From Chloroflexota bacterium (lineage in GTDB: Bacteria; Chloroflexota; Anaerolineae; Anaerolineales; Villigracilaceae), in contig JACRLB010000013.1 of assembly GCA_016235445.1 (NCBI GenBank), positions 1-48,203 of the forward strand: 48,203 nt of DNA, given 5' to 3'. Below, in pieces: positions 31,814 to 40,375 of this stretch. The notes beneath the pieces are model-generated. The model worked only from the letters and a program-made list of their open reading frames with translations. It was not told where the DNA came from and did not search any database. The translations under genes were made by a program, and so were the position numbers. How positions within the stretch are numbered: the first letter of the stretch is position 1; each line of letters begins with the position of its first letter.

Positions 31814-32533
31814 ATGGCTCCCCGCAAACCACAATCCACGGCAAAAAAATCAACGCCGCGCAAAACAACAACCCGCAAGGAAGCCCCCGCCCCAAGGCCG
31901 AGCAAGCCAGTCTTCGGTGTCGGCACATGGGTCGCGCTGATCGTACTGGCGGCCCTCATCGGCGGCGCATATTATCTCAACAACAAAAAAGAAACCGCCG
32001 AAGCGGAAGCCACACCCGTCTTTGAAGAACTCTCCTTCGTCTTTGGCGAAGACAACATTCCTTCGAGCATTGAAGTTAAACCGAGCGAGGGCGAATCCGT
32101 CAAAGTGACGCGCAACCCGGAAAATGCCTGGGCGATAGAACTGCCCTTCGTAACAGAAGCAGACCAGGGGTTGGCCGAGGCGGCGGCATCCCAAATCACA
32201 TCCCTCGGCATCATCGACGAATTGGACGCAACCGCCGACCCATCCATCTTTGGGTTCGACAACCCCGCCTACATCGTCACCCTCAAGTTCGCGGACGGCA
32301 CAAGCGGCAGGCTCGAAATCGGCGACAGCACACCCACCAACAGCGGCTACTACGTGCGGCTGGATGGGAAAAAAATGTTCATCGTAGGATTAAGCAGTAT
32401 AGACGCGCTGACCAGCCTGGCATTCTTCCCACCCTATTTGAACACGCCCACACCCACCGCGCTTCCCATCACGCCGACGGTTGATGCGCCCACCGAATCA
32501 GCCGCCACCCCGCAAGCGACTCCAACGCCATAA
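31814..32533 (+). CDS. DUF4340 domain protein of the exporter operon
   Basis: The protein is 239 aa. It has a basic Lys/Arg/Thr-rich cytoplasmic lead (about 1-30), one membrane span (37-56), and an extracytoplasmic domain matching DUF4340 as I know it (NAWAIELPFVTEADQGLAEAAASQITSLGIIDEL, FGFDNPAYIVTLKFADGTSGRLEIGDSTPTNSGYYVRLDG, VGLSSIDALTS). The end is a Pro/Thr-rich tail. DUF4340 genes commonly follow GldG-like genes, which is the case here. Its exact role in export is unknown. Confidence 0.88.
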   Translation: MAPRKPQSTAKKSTPRKTTTRKEAPAPRPSKPVFGVGTWVALIVLAALIGGAYYLNNKKETAEAEATPVFEELSFVFGEDNIPSSIEVKPSEGESVKVTRNPENAWAIELPFVTEADQGLAEAAASQITSLGIIDELDATADPSIFGFDNPAYIVTLKFADGTSGRLEIGDSTPTNSGYYVRLDGKKMFIVGLSSIDALTSLAFFPPYLNTPTPTALPITPTVDAPTESAATPQATPTP

Positions 32534-32557
32534 GGCGTTTCACAGGGAAATAAAAAA

Positions 32558-32590
32558 ATTACGGCTGTCCACACAATGGACAGCCGTAAT
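32558..32590 (-). terminator. Hairpin with U-run on the minus strand only
   Basis: Perfect 13-bp stem (ATTACGGCTGTCC / GGACAGCCGTAAT) with a 7-nt loop, 25 nt after the DUF4340 stop. On the plus strand no T-run follows; on the minus strand it is followed by TTTTTTTATTT. It would stop leftward transcription, although both flanking genes point right. Confidence 0.6.
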
Positions 32591-32628
32591 ACAAAAGCAT
32601 TGCAAAGCATCTGAAAGTTGTAAAGGTA

Positions 32629-32657
32629 TTGCTTTTCGATTCAAAAAAGTGTATTCT
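32629..32657 (+). promoter_or_regulatory. Promoter of the sigma factor gene
   Basis: TTGCTT (32629-32634), 17-nt spacer, TATTCT (32652-32657), followed after about 38 nt by ATG 32696. This is a fair match to the -35/-10 consensus with ideal spacing. Confidence 0.6.
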
Positions 32658-32695
32658 AATTCAGATAAATAATTATTGAAAGTTGGATTCGGTAA

Positions 32696-33910
32696 ATGGA
32701 TGTAGAGAAAATTTTGATAGTGGATGACGAAGAAGAATTCCCTGCAATCGCGCGGCTCATCGAACTGGGTCGCCAAAAATCTTATGTAACGCTCGATGAC
32801 ATCCTGCACTTCTTCCCCGAAGCAGAGCAGGATGTTGAACAATTGGAAGAAGCCTTCTCGGCTTTGTTGAGCGCCGGTATTCCGTTCATGGAAGATACCG
32901 TCACGCCCGAACCCACCGAAGACGAACTGGTTGCCGTGGAGGAAAGCGGGGAAGCCGAACCCGAGCCAGACCTTGCGCTCGACGATTACCTCGCAAACAT
33001 CGACACCGACGACACGATTGGCCTCTATCTTAAAGAGGTCAGCCGTGTGCCATTGCTCACCGCCGTGGAAGAAGTTCAGCTTGCCCAACGCATCGAGCGC
33101 GGACGCACCGCCCGCGAAGAACTTGCCCACGGCAACGTGCCCCCCAAACGCAGGCTGGATTTGCGCCACTCCATCGAAGACGGCTGGGGCGCGCGCGAAC
33201 ATCTCATCACCGCCAACTCGCGCCTTGTGATCTCGGTTGCCAAAAAATACATGGGGCGCGGCGTGCCCTTTCTTGATTTGATTCAGGAAGGCAACATCGG
33301 CCTCATCCGCGCCACCAAAAAATTCGATTACCGCCGCGGGCATAAATTCTCCACCTACGCAACCTGGTGGATCCGTCAGGCTGTCACCCGCGCCATCGCA
33401 GACCAGGGACGCACCATCCGCGTGCCCGTACACATGGGCGACCAGATCAACAAACTCCTGCGCGTACAGCATCAGCTCACACAGCGTCTGGGCCGCGAAC
33501 CCAGCGTGGACGAATTAGCCGTCGCATTGGATGTGCCGCCCAAAAAAGTGGAAAACATGATTCAAGTGGCGCGCCGTCCGCTTTCCCTGGAAACGCCGAC
33601 AGACGACGAAGAAGATTCCGTCCTCGGCGATTTCATCGAAGACGATGAAGCTCCCCCGCCCGATGAAACCGCCACCTACAACCTTCTGCGCGAACATCTC
33701 GGCGAAGTGCTGAACGGCCTGCCTCCGCGCGAAGTCCGCATTTTGCAACTGCGCTACGGCCTGCTCGACGGCCAGGCCTACACCCTCGAAGAAGTGGGGC
33801 GGAAAATGGGCGTCACCCGCGAGCGCGTGCGCCAGATCGAAGCCCAGGCGTTGAGTCGTTTACGCCACCCATCCATCCGCAGGAAATTGCGGGATTATCT
33901 AGGCGAATAG
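32696..33910 (+). CDS. rpoD: RNA polymerase sigma-70 factor, principal type
   Basis: The protein is 404 aa. It directs RNA polymerase to -35/-10 promoters. The layout is complete: a 1.1-like acidic N-terminus (about 1-85, with YVTLDDILHFFPEAEQDVEQLEEAFSALL), region 1.2 (DTIGLYLKEVSRVPLLTAVEEVQLAQRIERG), regions 2.1-2.4 (ANSRLVISVAKKYMGRGVPFLDLIQEGNIGLIRATKKFDYRRGHKFSTYATWWIRQAVTRAI, read in parts), region 3 and region 4.2 (YTLEEVGRKMGVTRERVRQIEAQALSRLRHP). The N-terminal 1.1-like domain points to a housekeeping factor, although Chloroflexota often encode several close copies, so it may be a second principal-like one. A strong terminator follows immediately. Confidence 0.9.
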   Translation: MDVEKILIVDDEEEFPAIARLIELGRQKSYVTLDDILHFFPEAEQDVEQLEEAFSALLSAGIPFMEDTVTPEPTEDELVAVEESGEAEPEPDLALDDYLANIDTDDTIGLYLKEVSRVPLLTAVEEVQLAQRIERGRTAREELAHGNVPPKRRLDLRHSIEDGWGAREHLITANSRLVISVAKKYMGRGVPFLDLIQEGNIGLIRATKKFDYRRGHKFSTYATWWIRQAVTRAIADQGRTIRVPVHMGDQINKLLRVQHQLTQRLGREPSVDELAVALDVPPKKVENMIQVARRPLSLETPTDDEEDSVLGDFIEDDEAPPPDETATYNLLREHLGEVLNGLPPREVRILQLRYGLLDGQAYTLEEVGRKMGVTRERVRQIEAQALSRLRHPSIRRKLRDYLGE

Positions 33911-33916
33911 AATTCC

Positions 33917-33948
33917 AAAAAAGCGTCACTGAATTGTGACGCTTTTTT
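33917..33948. terminator. Factor-independent terminator after rpoD
   Basis: AAAAAAGCGTCAC (33917-33929) pairs perfectly with GTGACGCTTTTTT (33936-33948), 6-nt loop, T-run at the end, 7 nt after the stop codon. The A-run on the other side makes it bidirectional. Confidence 0.92.
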
Positions 33949-33998
33949 GATTCCATTGCAGGTAAAATTCGATAACTCACCAAAAACAACGAGCCTCA

Positions 33999-35468
33999 AT
34001 GAAAACCTCCCCCCGAATCAACTTCCTGCCCCGAATTCAGGATATTTTTTTCATCGCATTATTTTTTGCCGTTCTTGTTTTAGGCAACCGAATGCTCAAC
34101 CTGGATGGCGACCTGCCGCGCCATCTGTTAATGGGGAAATACATCCTGCAAACGGGCAGTGTCCCCACCACCGAGCAATTCATCTACCCATACTTGAACA
34201 GGCATTACGTCACGCATGAGTGGCTGGCAGATGTGATCTTTTATGGCATTTATAAATTCGCGGGATTAAAAGGAATTGTTCTCTTTTCAGCATTCGCACT
34301 AGCCAGCGCTTTCTACTTAATCTATCAATCTGCCACAGCTCGCTTTCAAACAAGGCTCGCGGCTTTTCTTTTGGTGGCATGGGGCGCGCTTGCCACATCG
34401 CTGAATTGGGCTACACGCCCACACCTGATCTCGATGATGTTTTTAGCCATCTGGCTCATTTGGGCAGACAAGTTAAGGCGCGGCGAAAAAATCTCCCTTT
34501 GGCTGTTTCCTGCCTTCATGTTCGTCTGGAGCAACATGCACGGCGAATTCATCGCAGGGATTTTGGTTCTTTTCGCTTACGCCGTCGGCTGGCTGGTTGA
34601 CCTTGTTTTGGATACCGTCAACATCAATAAAGAAACTGGAAAAAATTTATGGCTGGCGCTCATCCTATCTGCGCCTGCCAGTTTACTAAACCCTGGCGGC
34701 GCGGGATCATGGGAAAGCATTCTCGGGTTCGTGAACAACCAGTACTTAATGTCCCGCATGTTGGAGTCGAACCCGCCAAATTTCCAAATGCCTGAAATGC
34801 GGGTACTTTTGGGGCTGATCGCAATTTCCGTTTTTCTGCTTGCCACCAAAAAAGAGAGAATATCTTCAGGGCAGGGATTGTTGCTGGCTGGCTTTACTGC
34901 AATGAGCCTGATCGCCTTCAGAAATATTCACCTGTACGGCGTCGTGATCCCATTCGTATTGGCAGAAACACTCAGCGTCTTCAACAACATTCCATTCCTG
35001 TTCAGGCTCGAGGCCAATTTGCATCGAATTGAAAGCCAGGTCAAAGGGACATTTTGGGTTGTGGCCTCCACTGTGATCTTTAGTGTGCTTATCCTCACAT
35101 CCACAACCGCGAACAGGTTATATCAATTCAACCGCGCAACATTCCCCGCAGGCGCAGTAGAGTGGCTGAAAGAGAATCCGCAGGAAGGAAAGATGTTCAA
35201 CTACCTGAACTGGGGCGGATACATCAACTTCAACCTCAGGCCTGAGCAGCTTGCCTTCGTGGACAGTGTCGCGGATGTGACTGGCGAAGTCACCCTGGAA
35301 TACGAAACCGTCATCAGGCTTTTGCCGGGCTGGGAGGAAATTCTTCAACAATACAATATCCAATGGGTCATCATTCCGCCTAACTCTCTGCTGGCAAATA
35401 CACTAATAGATGAATATCAATGGAAAGTTTTATATGAAGACAAAACAGCCGTTATCTTGAGAAAATAA
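33999..35468 (+). CDS. Polytopic membrane protein, GT-C-like
   Basis: The protein is 489 aa with about ten to eleven membrane spans and a C-terminal external part of about 110 residues. Near the start it has LDGDLPRHLLMGKYIL followed by HYVTHEWLADVIFYGIY; an acidic residue in the first loop and the HEWL block fit the layout of GT-C glycosyltransferase-like membrane proteins, but no known family is recognised. The C-terminal block (WLKENPQEGKMFNYLNWGGYINFNLRPEQLAFVDSVAD) is typical of such proteins. It is followed after 11 nt by another GT-C-like gene, so both are probably co-transcribed. Confidence 0.7.
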   Translation: MKTSPRINFLPRIQDIFFIALFFAVLVLGNRMLNLDGDLPRHLLMGKYILQTGSVPTTEQFIYPYLNRHYVTHEWLADVIFYGIYKFAGLKGIVLFSAFALASAFYLIYQSATARFQTRLAAFLLVAWGALATSLNWATRPHLISMMFLAIWLIWADKLRRGEKISLWLFPAFMFVWSNMHGEFIAGILVLFAYAVGWLVDLVLDTVNINKETGKNLWLALILSAPASLLNPGGAGSWESILGFVNNQYLMSRMLESNPPNFQMPEMRVLLGLIAISVFLLATKKERISSGQGLLLAGFTAMSLIAFRNIHLYGVVIPFVLAETLSVFNNIPFLFRLEANLHRIESQVKGTFWVVASTVIFSVLILTSTTANRLYQFNRATFPAGAVEWLKENPQEGKMFNYLNWGGYINFNLRPEQLAFVDSVADVTGEVTLEYETVIRLLPGWEEILQQYNIQWVIIPPNSLLANTLIDEYQWKVLYEDKTAVILRK

Positions 35469-35479
35469 TTCGCAGCAAA

Positions 35480-37045
35480 ATGAATAAAACCTCCTCACAT
35501 GCCAAAGACGTAACAGGCTTTTTTCTCATCCTGACATTTGTGTTCGGGATAGTCGTACGAATCCTGCCATTGCTTCGCGTTGATTTTCCGCTGGTAGACG
35601 GCGGTATGTTTTATACAATGATAAAAGATTTACAGGCGGCAAATTTTTCACTGCCAGTATTCACAACGTATAACAATACCCATATCCCTTTCGCCTACCC
35701 TCCCCTGGGGTTTTATTTGACAGGGATTTTGAACTCCGTGACGAATATTTCAATTTTACATATTCTGCATTGGCTGCCATTCATTTTTACCATCCTAAAT
35801 ATTCCCTTGTTCTTTTATTTTGCAAAACAGATTCTTGGATCTGAGCCAAGAGCTGCGCTGGCAACCCTTATTTTTACATTGACGCCAAATTCCTATTGGT
35901 GGAATATCGTCGGTGGCGGGTTGACGCGCTCATTGGGAACTTTGTTCTTTACCACAACTGTAATATGCGTTCACCAAATGTATCAGCGGCGGACAAAGGT
36001 TTGGGCGGCGGTGGCAATTGTCAGCGCGGCGGGAAGCGTACTGAGTCACCCTGTCTGGGCTTTGCATTCAGTTATAGTGTCCATTCTCTTATGGTGGTTT
36101 TACGGAAGGGATAAACAGGGGAGCCTATATTCCCTGGTCGTCGGTTTAGGAGTCGTTGCTTTGACGTCTCCATGGTGGGCCACAGTGATTCAAAACCATG
36201 GCGTTGGAACTTTGCTAAACGCGAGCACAGTCACAAATTCGCGTCTGTTGTTTTGGACAGTCTTTTTTGCGCTATCGTTTACAGGAGAATATGCGCCAGT
36301 CATTGCTGTCTTTGGGCTGGTCGGTTTATTTATGTATTTGGCAAGGAAGGATTATTTTCTGGTTGCGTGGGTACTGCTCTGCCTGTTCGTTGACCCACGC
36401 GGCGGACTGCCTGTTGTCATTTTTCCATTCTCGATCATGGCAGTGACTGCGCTAGCGGATGGAATCACATCGCGTTTATCCACAGTGAACGCTGAATCAT
36501 CTTTGCCAGATGGCTGGATGGATTCGCTCAAATCCAACAGCGGACGTTTGTTCTTCGGATTCTTCATCCTGCTTTTTGTCTACAATGCCTACAAAGTTTC
36601 AAACACGCTTTCATTTCAAGTATTGGGCGTGGAGGAACATAAAGCAATTGAATGGGCAAAAACAAACACGGATGCCGATGAAAATTTCCTGATCCTCGAT
36701 GAACAAGGCAATCCCTTGCTTTCGCCTTTGACTGAATGGTTCCCCGCGCTCGCCGAGAGACGAAGCATTGCCACCATCCAGGGGACGGAATGGCTGCCTG
36801 AAAAAAGGCATTATAACGAATTGTATACGACGATCACAGATATTCATCAGTGCTTGTATCAGGATGTGGATTGCTTGCATAAATTTCAGGGCGGGTTACC
36901 AGACGGTTATGAATACATCATGCTTTCATCAAAGCGGCAAAGTGGAAATAAAAGCCAGCTTCCTCTATTGGTTTCCTTGAGTGAAAATTCAGATTTCACC
37001 CTGGTTTACAACTCCCAAAATATTTTTATATTCCAAGCCCCATAG
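35480..37045 (+). CDS. Polytopic membrane protein, GT-C-like
   Basis: The protein is 521 aa with about ten membrane spans and a C-terminal soluble part of about 150 residues. The first external loop reads PLVDGGMFYTMIKDLQAANFSLPVFTTYNNTHIPFAYPPLGFYLTG (in parts), with the DGG and YPPLGFYL elements typical of GT-C type membrane glycosyltransferases acting on lipid-linked sugars. Which sugar and acceptor cannot be told. It pairs with the gene at 33999, and both have more A/T-rich codons than their neighbours. A 20-bp-stem terminator separates it from the heme synthase gene facing it. Confidence 0.7.
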   Translation: MNKTSSHAKDVTGFFLILTFVFGIVVRILPLLRVDFPLVDGGMFYTMIKDLQAANFSLPVFTTYNNTHIPFAYPPLGFYLTGILNSVTNISILHILHWLPFIFTILNIPLFFYFAKQILGSEPRAALATLIFTLTPNSYWWNIVGGGLTRSLGTLFFTTTVICVHQMYQRRTKVWAAVAIVSAAGSVLSHPVWALHSVIVSILLWWFYGRDKQGSLYSLVVGLGVVALTSPWWATVIQNHGVGTLLNASTVTNSRLLFWTVFFALSFTGEYAPVIAVFGLVGLFMYLARKDYFLVAWVLLCLFVDPRGGLPVVIFPFSIMAVTALADGITSRLSTVNAESSLPDGWMDSLKSNSGRLFFGFFILLFVYNAYKVSNTLSFQVLGVEEHKAIEWAKTNTDADENFLILDEQGNPLLSPLTEWFPALAERRSIATIQGTEWLPEKRHYNELYTTITDIHQCLYQDVDCLHKFQGGLPDGYEYIMLSSKRQSGNKSQLPLLVSLSENSDFTLVYNSQNIFIFQAP

Positions 37046-37115
37046 GTTAGGGCCAAGCGCCCGCTTTTTGGGTATACAGCCTGACCTTTTGACAGGTTGA
37101 AAACCCACCCTACTT

Positions 37116-37159
37116 AAAACAAATCTGTCCCCGAAAAAATTCGGGGACAGATTTGTTTT
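37116..37159. terminator. Strong bidirectional terminator
   Basis: Perfect 20-bp stem (37116-37135 and 37140-37159; inner part CTGTCCCCGAA / TTCGGGGACAG) with AAAA loop. T-rich on both outer sides. It separates the convergent GT-C-like and heme synthase genes. Confidence 0.92.
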
Positions 37160-37171
37160 GTAAATATTCTT

Positions 37172-38488
37172 TCACACCACAGCATCAATCATCAACGCCA
37201 GAAAAATGAACATCAGATACATGCTGGACCAGCGGTACATCGTCCATGCAACCTTGTTGCCGCCCACCCTCCAAACCTGAACGGCGGCGTACAACAGGAG
37301 GCCGCCAAAAATTACGGCAGAGACGAGATACACCGTCCCCGCCAGGTTAAAGATCGGAAGAAGCAGGGAAACAAAGAACAACTCAATCGTGTAAACCAGA
37401 ATCTGCTTGCGTGTCTTTTCCTCGCCATGCACCACGGGCATCATCGGCACGCCCGCTTTTTCATAATCCTTCATGCGGACAATTGCCAGCGCCCAGAAAT
37501 GCGGAGGGGTCCACATGAAGACGATGGCAAACAAAATCCACGCCGCGAGGCCAAGATGCCCCGTGGCCGCCGCCCACCCCACCATGGGAGGGATCGCCCC
37601 CGCGCCGCCGCCAATGACGATGTTCTGCACGGTGGCCTTCTTGAGCCACACGCTGTAAAAGAACACATAATAAAAAATACCCGTCAGTGAAAGCAGGGCC
37701 GCCAGCAAATTGACAAAGCCCGCCATCACATAATAACTGAGCAGGCACAACGCCAGCCCATACGACAAGCCCTCTGCCGCGGTCAGCCGCCCATCCGCCA
37801 GCGGACGTTTTGCCGTGCGCTGCATTTTCTTATCCAGTTCACGGTCAATATACTGGTTCAATGCGCTCGAGCCAGCCGCCGCCAGCGTGCCGCCAAGCAA
37901 TGTCCAAAAAGTAAGCCCAGCGGAGGGCCACGCTTTATTGCCCGCCACCAGGCCGCTGTAGGTGGTCACCAGCAATAAAGCCACGATCAGCGGTTTGGAA
38001 AGAATGAAGAAATCCTTTGTCCGCTGACGGAAATCAAATTTCACAACTTCGGTCTTATCCTGCGCCAGCACGCCCGAAGCGAAGACCAGAAAAGCCAGCG
38101 AAATCCATAACGCCGCCGCGGTCAATGCGTGCAACACAACCAGGTGCAAAGGATACGAGCGCGTCATTTCAATGGCGCCAACAAAGGCCTGGCCCAGAAA
38201 CAGCACGCCCGTCACGGTGGTGAGCGGCAGGAGCAAATTCTGGGTACGCTGTTCGCGCCATGCCTTTCGCCACACCAGCGCCATGAATACCGAAGCCACA
38301 CCCACCAACGCAAGATGCGCCAGCTTCAAATAGCCCAATGGATTTGTCGGCACGCACACAGGCCAGCCCAGGCAATACGCCCACGCGCCCGTCACGGTCA
38401 CCACCCGCCCGACGACCGTCAACAAAAAGACCAGAACGAACAACCCCAACACCAAACGGGAGAAGGATGACTTCAGGGAATATTTCAT
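37172..38488 (-). CDS. ctaB: Fusion of half-size heme A synthase (CtaA-like) and heme O synthase (CtaB)
   Basis: The protein is 438 aa. Residues 1-145 form a four-helix unit like one half of CtaA: the external cysteine pair C39 and C45 (CLGWPVC), H58 in LKLAH and H115/H120 in LHLVVLH. Residues 155-438 are a complete UbiA-type prenyltransferase with NQYIDRELDKKMQRTAKRP from residue 211 (the two metal-binding Asp motifs), then PPMVGWAAATG, and DYEKAGVPMMPVVHG for the second Asp region. CtaB attaches farnesyl to heme b, making heme O; CtaA converts heme O to heme A for the oxidase. CtaA normally has eight spans, so only half is present here. ATG 38488 is 5 nt after the SURF1 stop. It ends the oxidase biogenesis block. 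Confidence 0.9.
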   Translation of the reverse strand: MKYSLKSSFSRLVLGLFVLVFLLTVVGRVVTVTGAWAYCLGWPVCVPTNPLGYLKLAHLALVGVASVFMALVWRKAWREQRTQNLLLPLTTVTGVLFLGQAFVGAIEMTRSYPLHLVVLHALTAAALWISLAFLVFASGVLAQDKTEVVKFDFRQRTKDFFILSKPLIVALLLVTTYSGLVAGNKAWPSAGLTFWTLLGGTLAAAGSSALNQYIDRELDKKMQRTAKRPLADGRLTAAEGLSYGLALCLLSYYVMAGFVNLLAALLSLTGIFYYVFFYSVWLKKATVQNIVIGGGAGAIPPMVGWAAATGHLGLAAWILFAIVFMWTPPHFWALAIVRMKDYEKAGVPMMPVVHGEEKTRKQILVYTIELFFVSLLLPIFNLAGTVYLVSAVIFGGLLLYAAVQVWRVGGNKVAWTMYRWSSMYLMFIFLALMIDAVV

Positions 38489-38493
38489 TTCCA

Positions 38494-39225
38494 CTAATCC
38501 TGCTTTCGCAAATAAAATGGATAGCCAGCGAACAACATCACGGCAAACGTAAACCACTGCAAAGCATACCCGAAATGCGAGCCTTCGGTCAACTCCACCA
38601 CAGGCTGAAACGGGATGGGCGGAATTGCATCGCCGCTTTCCAGGTTCTGCTGAATATAAATGTTCAAGATGGGAAATTCCAACTGCTCGGAGATTTGCGC
38701 CACGTTGAGATTATTCCACACAAAAAGCATTTCCCCACTCCCCGTCAGCGCATCTGCCACTCCGCCGAAAGCTGGTTTGCCCTGCCCAAGCCTGATCTGC
38801 CCTGTGACAGTGACCATCCCCTCTTCATCATATTCACGCCAATCACTCGGCGCGGAATTTCCGTCAGCGGGGATAAAGCCGCGGTCCACCAGAACAGCCG
38901 TCCCGTTGAAAAGAAGCGGGGTGATGAGGTGGTATCCGTATTGATCGCCGTTGTATTGATTCCGCAAAGCGACCTGGTTCTCAAAATCGTATTGGCCTGT
39001 CACGGTTGCGGCGCGCCATTCCATTTCAGAAATATTTTCAGGCAGTTCGTTGTTCAAATCCAGCGGCGTTGTGGCGCGCATGGATTCAACCTGGGCGTTG
39101 AAGGCGCGGCGTTGTTCGAGCCTGTCCAATTGCCAGATGCCGAGGCGGGCGCAAAAGGCCGTGCCTGCAAAAACCAGCAGGGTGGTAAAAATCCATTGGC
39201 GTGAAAACATGGTTCGCAGAATCAC
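38494..39225 (-). CDS. SURF1 family cytochrome oxidase assembly protein
   Basis: The protein is 243 aa. SURF1 helps insert heme a into oxidase subunit I. It has an N-terminal span (FSRQWIFTTLLVFAGTAFCARLGIWQLDRLEQRRAFN), the family motifs EWRAATVTGQYD, NQVALRNQ, GYHLITPLLFNGTAVLVDRGFIP and, near the end, HFGYALQWFTFAVMLFAGYPFYLRKQ with the second span. GTG 39225 is preferred: it overlaps the previous stop (GTGA) and has AGGA 9 nt upstream. ATG 39210 lacks a site. It lies between the cupredoxin-like and heme synthase genes. Confidence 0.9.
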   Translation of the reverse strand: MILRTMFSRQWIFTTLLVFAGTAFCARLGIWQLDRLEQRRAFNAQVESMRATTPLDLNNELPENISEMEWRAATVTGQYDFENQVALRNQYNGDQYGYHLITPLLFNGTAVLVDRGFIPADGNSAPSDWREYDEEGMVTVTGQIRLGQGKPAFGGVADALTGSGEMLFVWNNLNVAQISEQLEFPILNIYIQQNLESGDAIPPIPFQPVVELTEGSHFGYALQWFTFAVMLFAGYPFYLRKQD

Positions 39226-39713
39226 GCTTCTGTTTCCTTTTTCTTTTTGGAAGGAATCAGGCCGCTGTAAATGGCGAACAATGCGCCAAGCGGAAACCCG
39301 GCAAAGAGCAGGCCGGTAACGCGGGTGCTCCATGTGACCGGCTGGCGTACTTCGATGCCCTGAAATTTTTCAGGTTGAAAGGAACAGTCGAGCATGTAAC
39401 TTTCTTCGGCATCCAGTTTCATGCTGGCCGATGCGCCGGCTGGAATCCACAGCGAGCCTAACTGGTGGTCCACCTCATCTTGATTCACAACCACAAGCAT
39501 ATCGCCAACGACAAGGTTAAGGTCTTTCGGAATCTCCGGCGGGGCGCTGCCTTCGCGAACCAGTTGCGCGGCGCCGGCGGGTATCAGCAATTGGATCTGG
39601 TTGGGTCCGCGGTTTTCACGTTTTAACAGCCTGTATGCAACCTCGCTGGTGATGCCTGCCACAACGAGACCGATCAGGAATGAGATCAGGATGCGTTTGA
39701 AAGTGAAATTCAT
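39222..39713 (-). CDS. Membrane protein with cupredoxin-like domain
   Basis: The protein is 163 aa. A first membrane span (8-26), then an external beta-rich domain of about 90 residues resembling a cupredoxin (LNLVVGDMLVVVNQDEVDHQLGSLWIPAGASASMKLDAEESYMLDCSFQPEKF), and a second span (about 132-153) before a lysine-rich end. H and C residues (H in DEVDHQ, C in YMLDCSF) could bind copper, but the usual C-x-H/M loop is not complete. It overlaps the Sco gene by 4 nt (ATGA) and the SURF1 gene by 4 nt, so a role in copper handling or oxidase assembly is likely. Name unknown. Confidence 0.75.
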   Translation of the reverse strand: MNFTFKRILISFLIGLVVAGITSEVAYRLLKRENRGPNQIQLLIPAGAAQLVREGSAPPEIPKDLNLVVGDMLVVVNQDEVDHQLGSLWIPAGASASMKLDAEESYMLDCSFQPEKFQGIEVRQPVTWSTRVTGLLFAGFPLGALFAIYSGLIPSKKKKETEA

Positions 39714-40321
39714 TGGGATTTCTCCAGCAACAATTTTAGGTCAAAGACTATGTCTTTCGTAGGCGTGCCAAAGGTATACGAGAGCCGCAGGTTGCCGCGG
39801 GTGTCTATCAAATACAGCCGCGCGGTATGGTCGACGATATAGCCAGACGCGGAGTTCGATGAGTTGACCTGGCGCACTACGCCATAGTCATTCCAAATGG
39901 GTTGAAGTTGTTCCTCGGAGCCTGTCAGGCCGATGAATGATTTATGAAAATGATTGGCGTATTCCTGTATTTTTTCGGGTGTATCTCGGGCGGGGTCTAC
40001 TGTAACAAAAACGACTTGCACGAGTTTGGCATCCTCGCCCAAATTGTCGAGCGCCTGTTTCATTTCCGCCATTGTGGTCGGGCAGACATCCGGGCAGGAT
40101 GTGTAGCCAAAAAAGAGCAGAACTATTTTTCCGCTCTGGTCACTCAACCGAAAAATCTCTCCATTTGCCTGGGTAAGTTCAACATCCCCGGCTGGCGGAT
40201 ACGGCTCGGCATAACTTGTTCCACGAAAACTGGCAGGCTTTGCAAATAAAAAAGTCAATGCCGAGGCGATGGCCAGGATGAGTAAAACACCCAGGCCTAC
40301 CCAGAGAGTCTTCTTATCCAT
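39710..40321 (-). CDS. SCO1/SenC family copper chaperone
   Basis: The protein is 203 aa with an N-terminal span (about 5-25) and a thioredoxin-fold domain. Sco proteins deliver copper to, or reduce, the CuA centre of oxidase subunit II. The copper-binding cysteines are in FFGYTSCPDVCPTTM and the histidine in IVDHTARLYLID; VFVTVDPARDTPEKIQEY is the family strand. It starts the assembly gene group (Sco, cupredoxin-like, SURF1, CtaA-CtaB) 300 bp after subunit III. Confidence 0.93.
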   Translation of the reverse strand: MDKKTLWVGLGVLLILAIASALTFLFAKPASFRGTSYAEPYPPAGDVELTQANGEIFRLSDQSGKIVLLFFGYTSCPDVCPTTMAEMKQALDNLGEDAKLVQVVFVTVDPARDTPEKIQEYANHFHKSFIGLTGSEEQLQPIWNDYGVVRQVNSSNSASGYIVDHTARLYLIDTRGNLRLSYTFGTPTKDIVFDLKLLLEKSQ

Positions 40322-40375
40322 AATTGCTCCCGAAAAAAATTGAATAGACGTTATCGGAAATAAAATTGGGACGCT

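Noticed and set aside
32540-33472. Open frame of 310 codons on the minus strand
   Set aside because: It is antisense to the sigma factor gene; Phe/Gly/Val/His-rich shadow without motifs, although a minus-strand U-run hairpin lies at its end.
38338-39204. Open frame of 288 codons on the plus strand
   Set aside because: It runs antisense across the heme synthase and SURF1 genes with no recognisable protein features.
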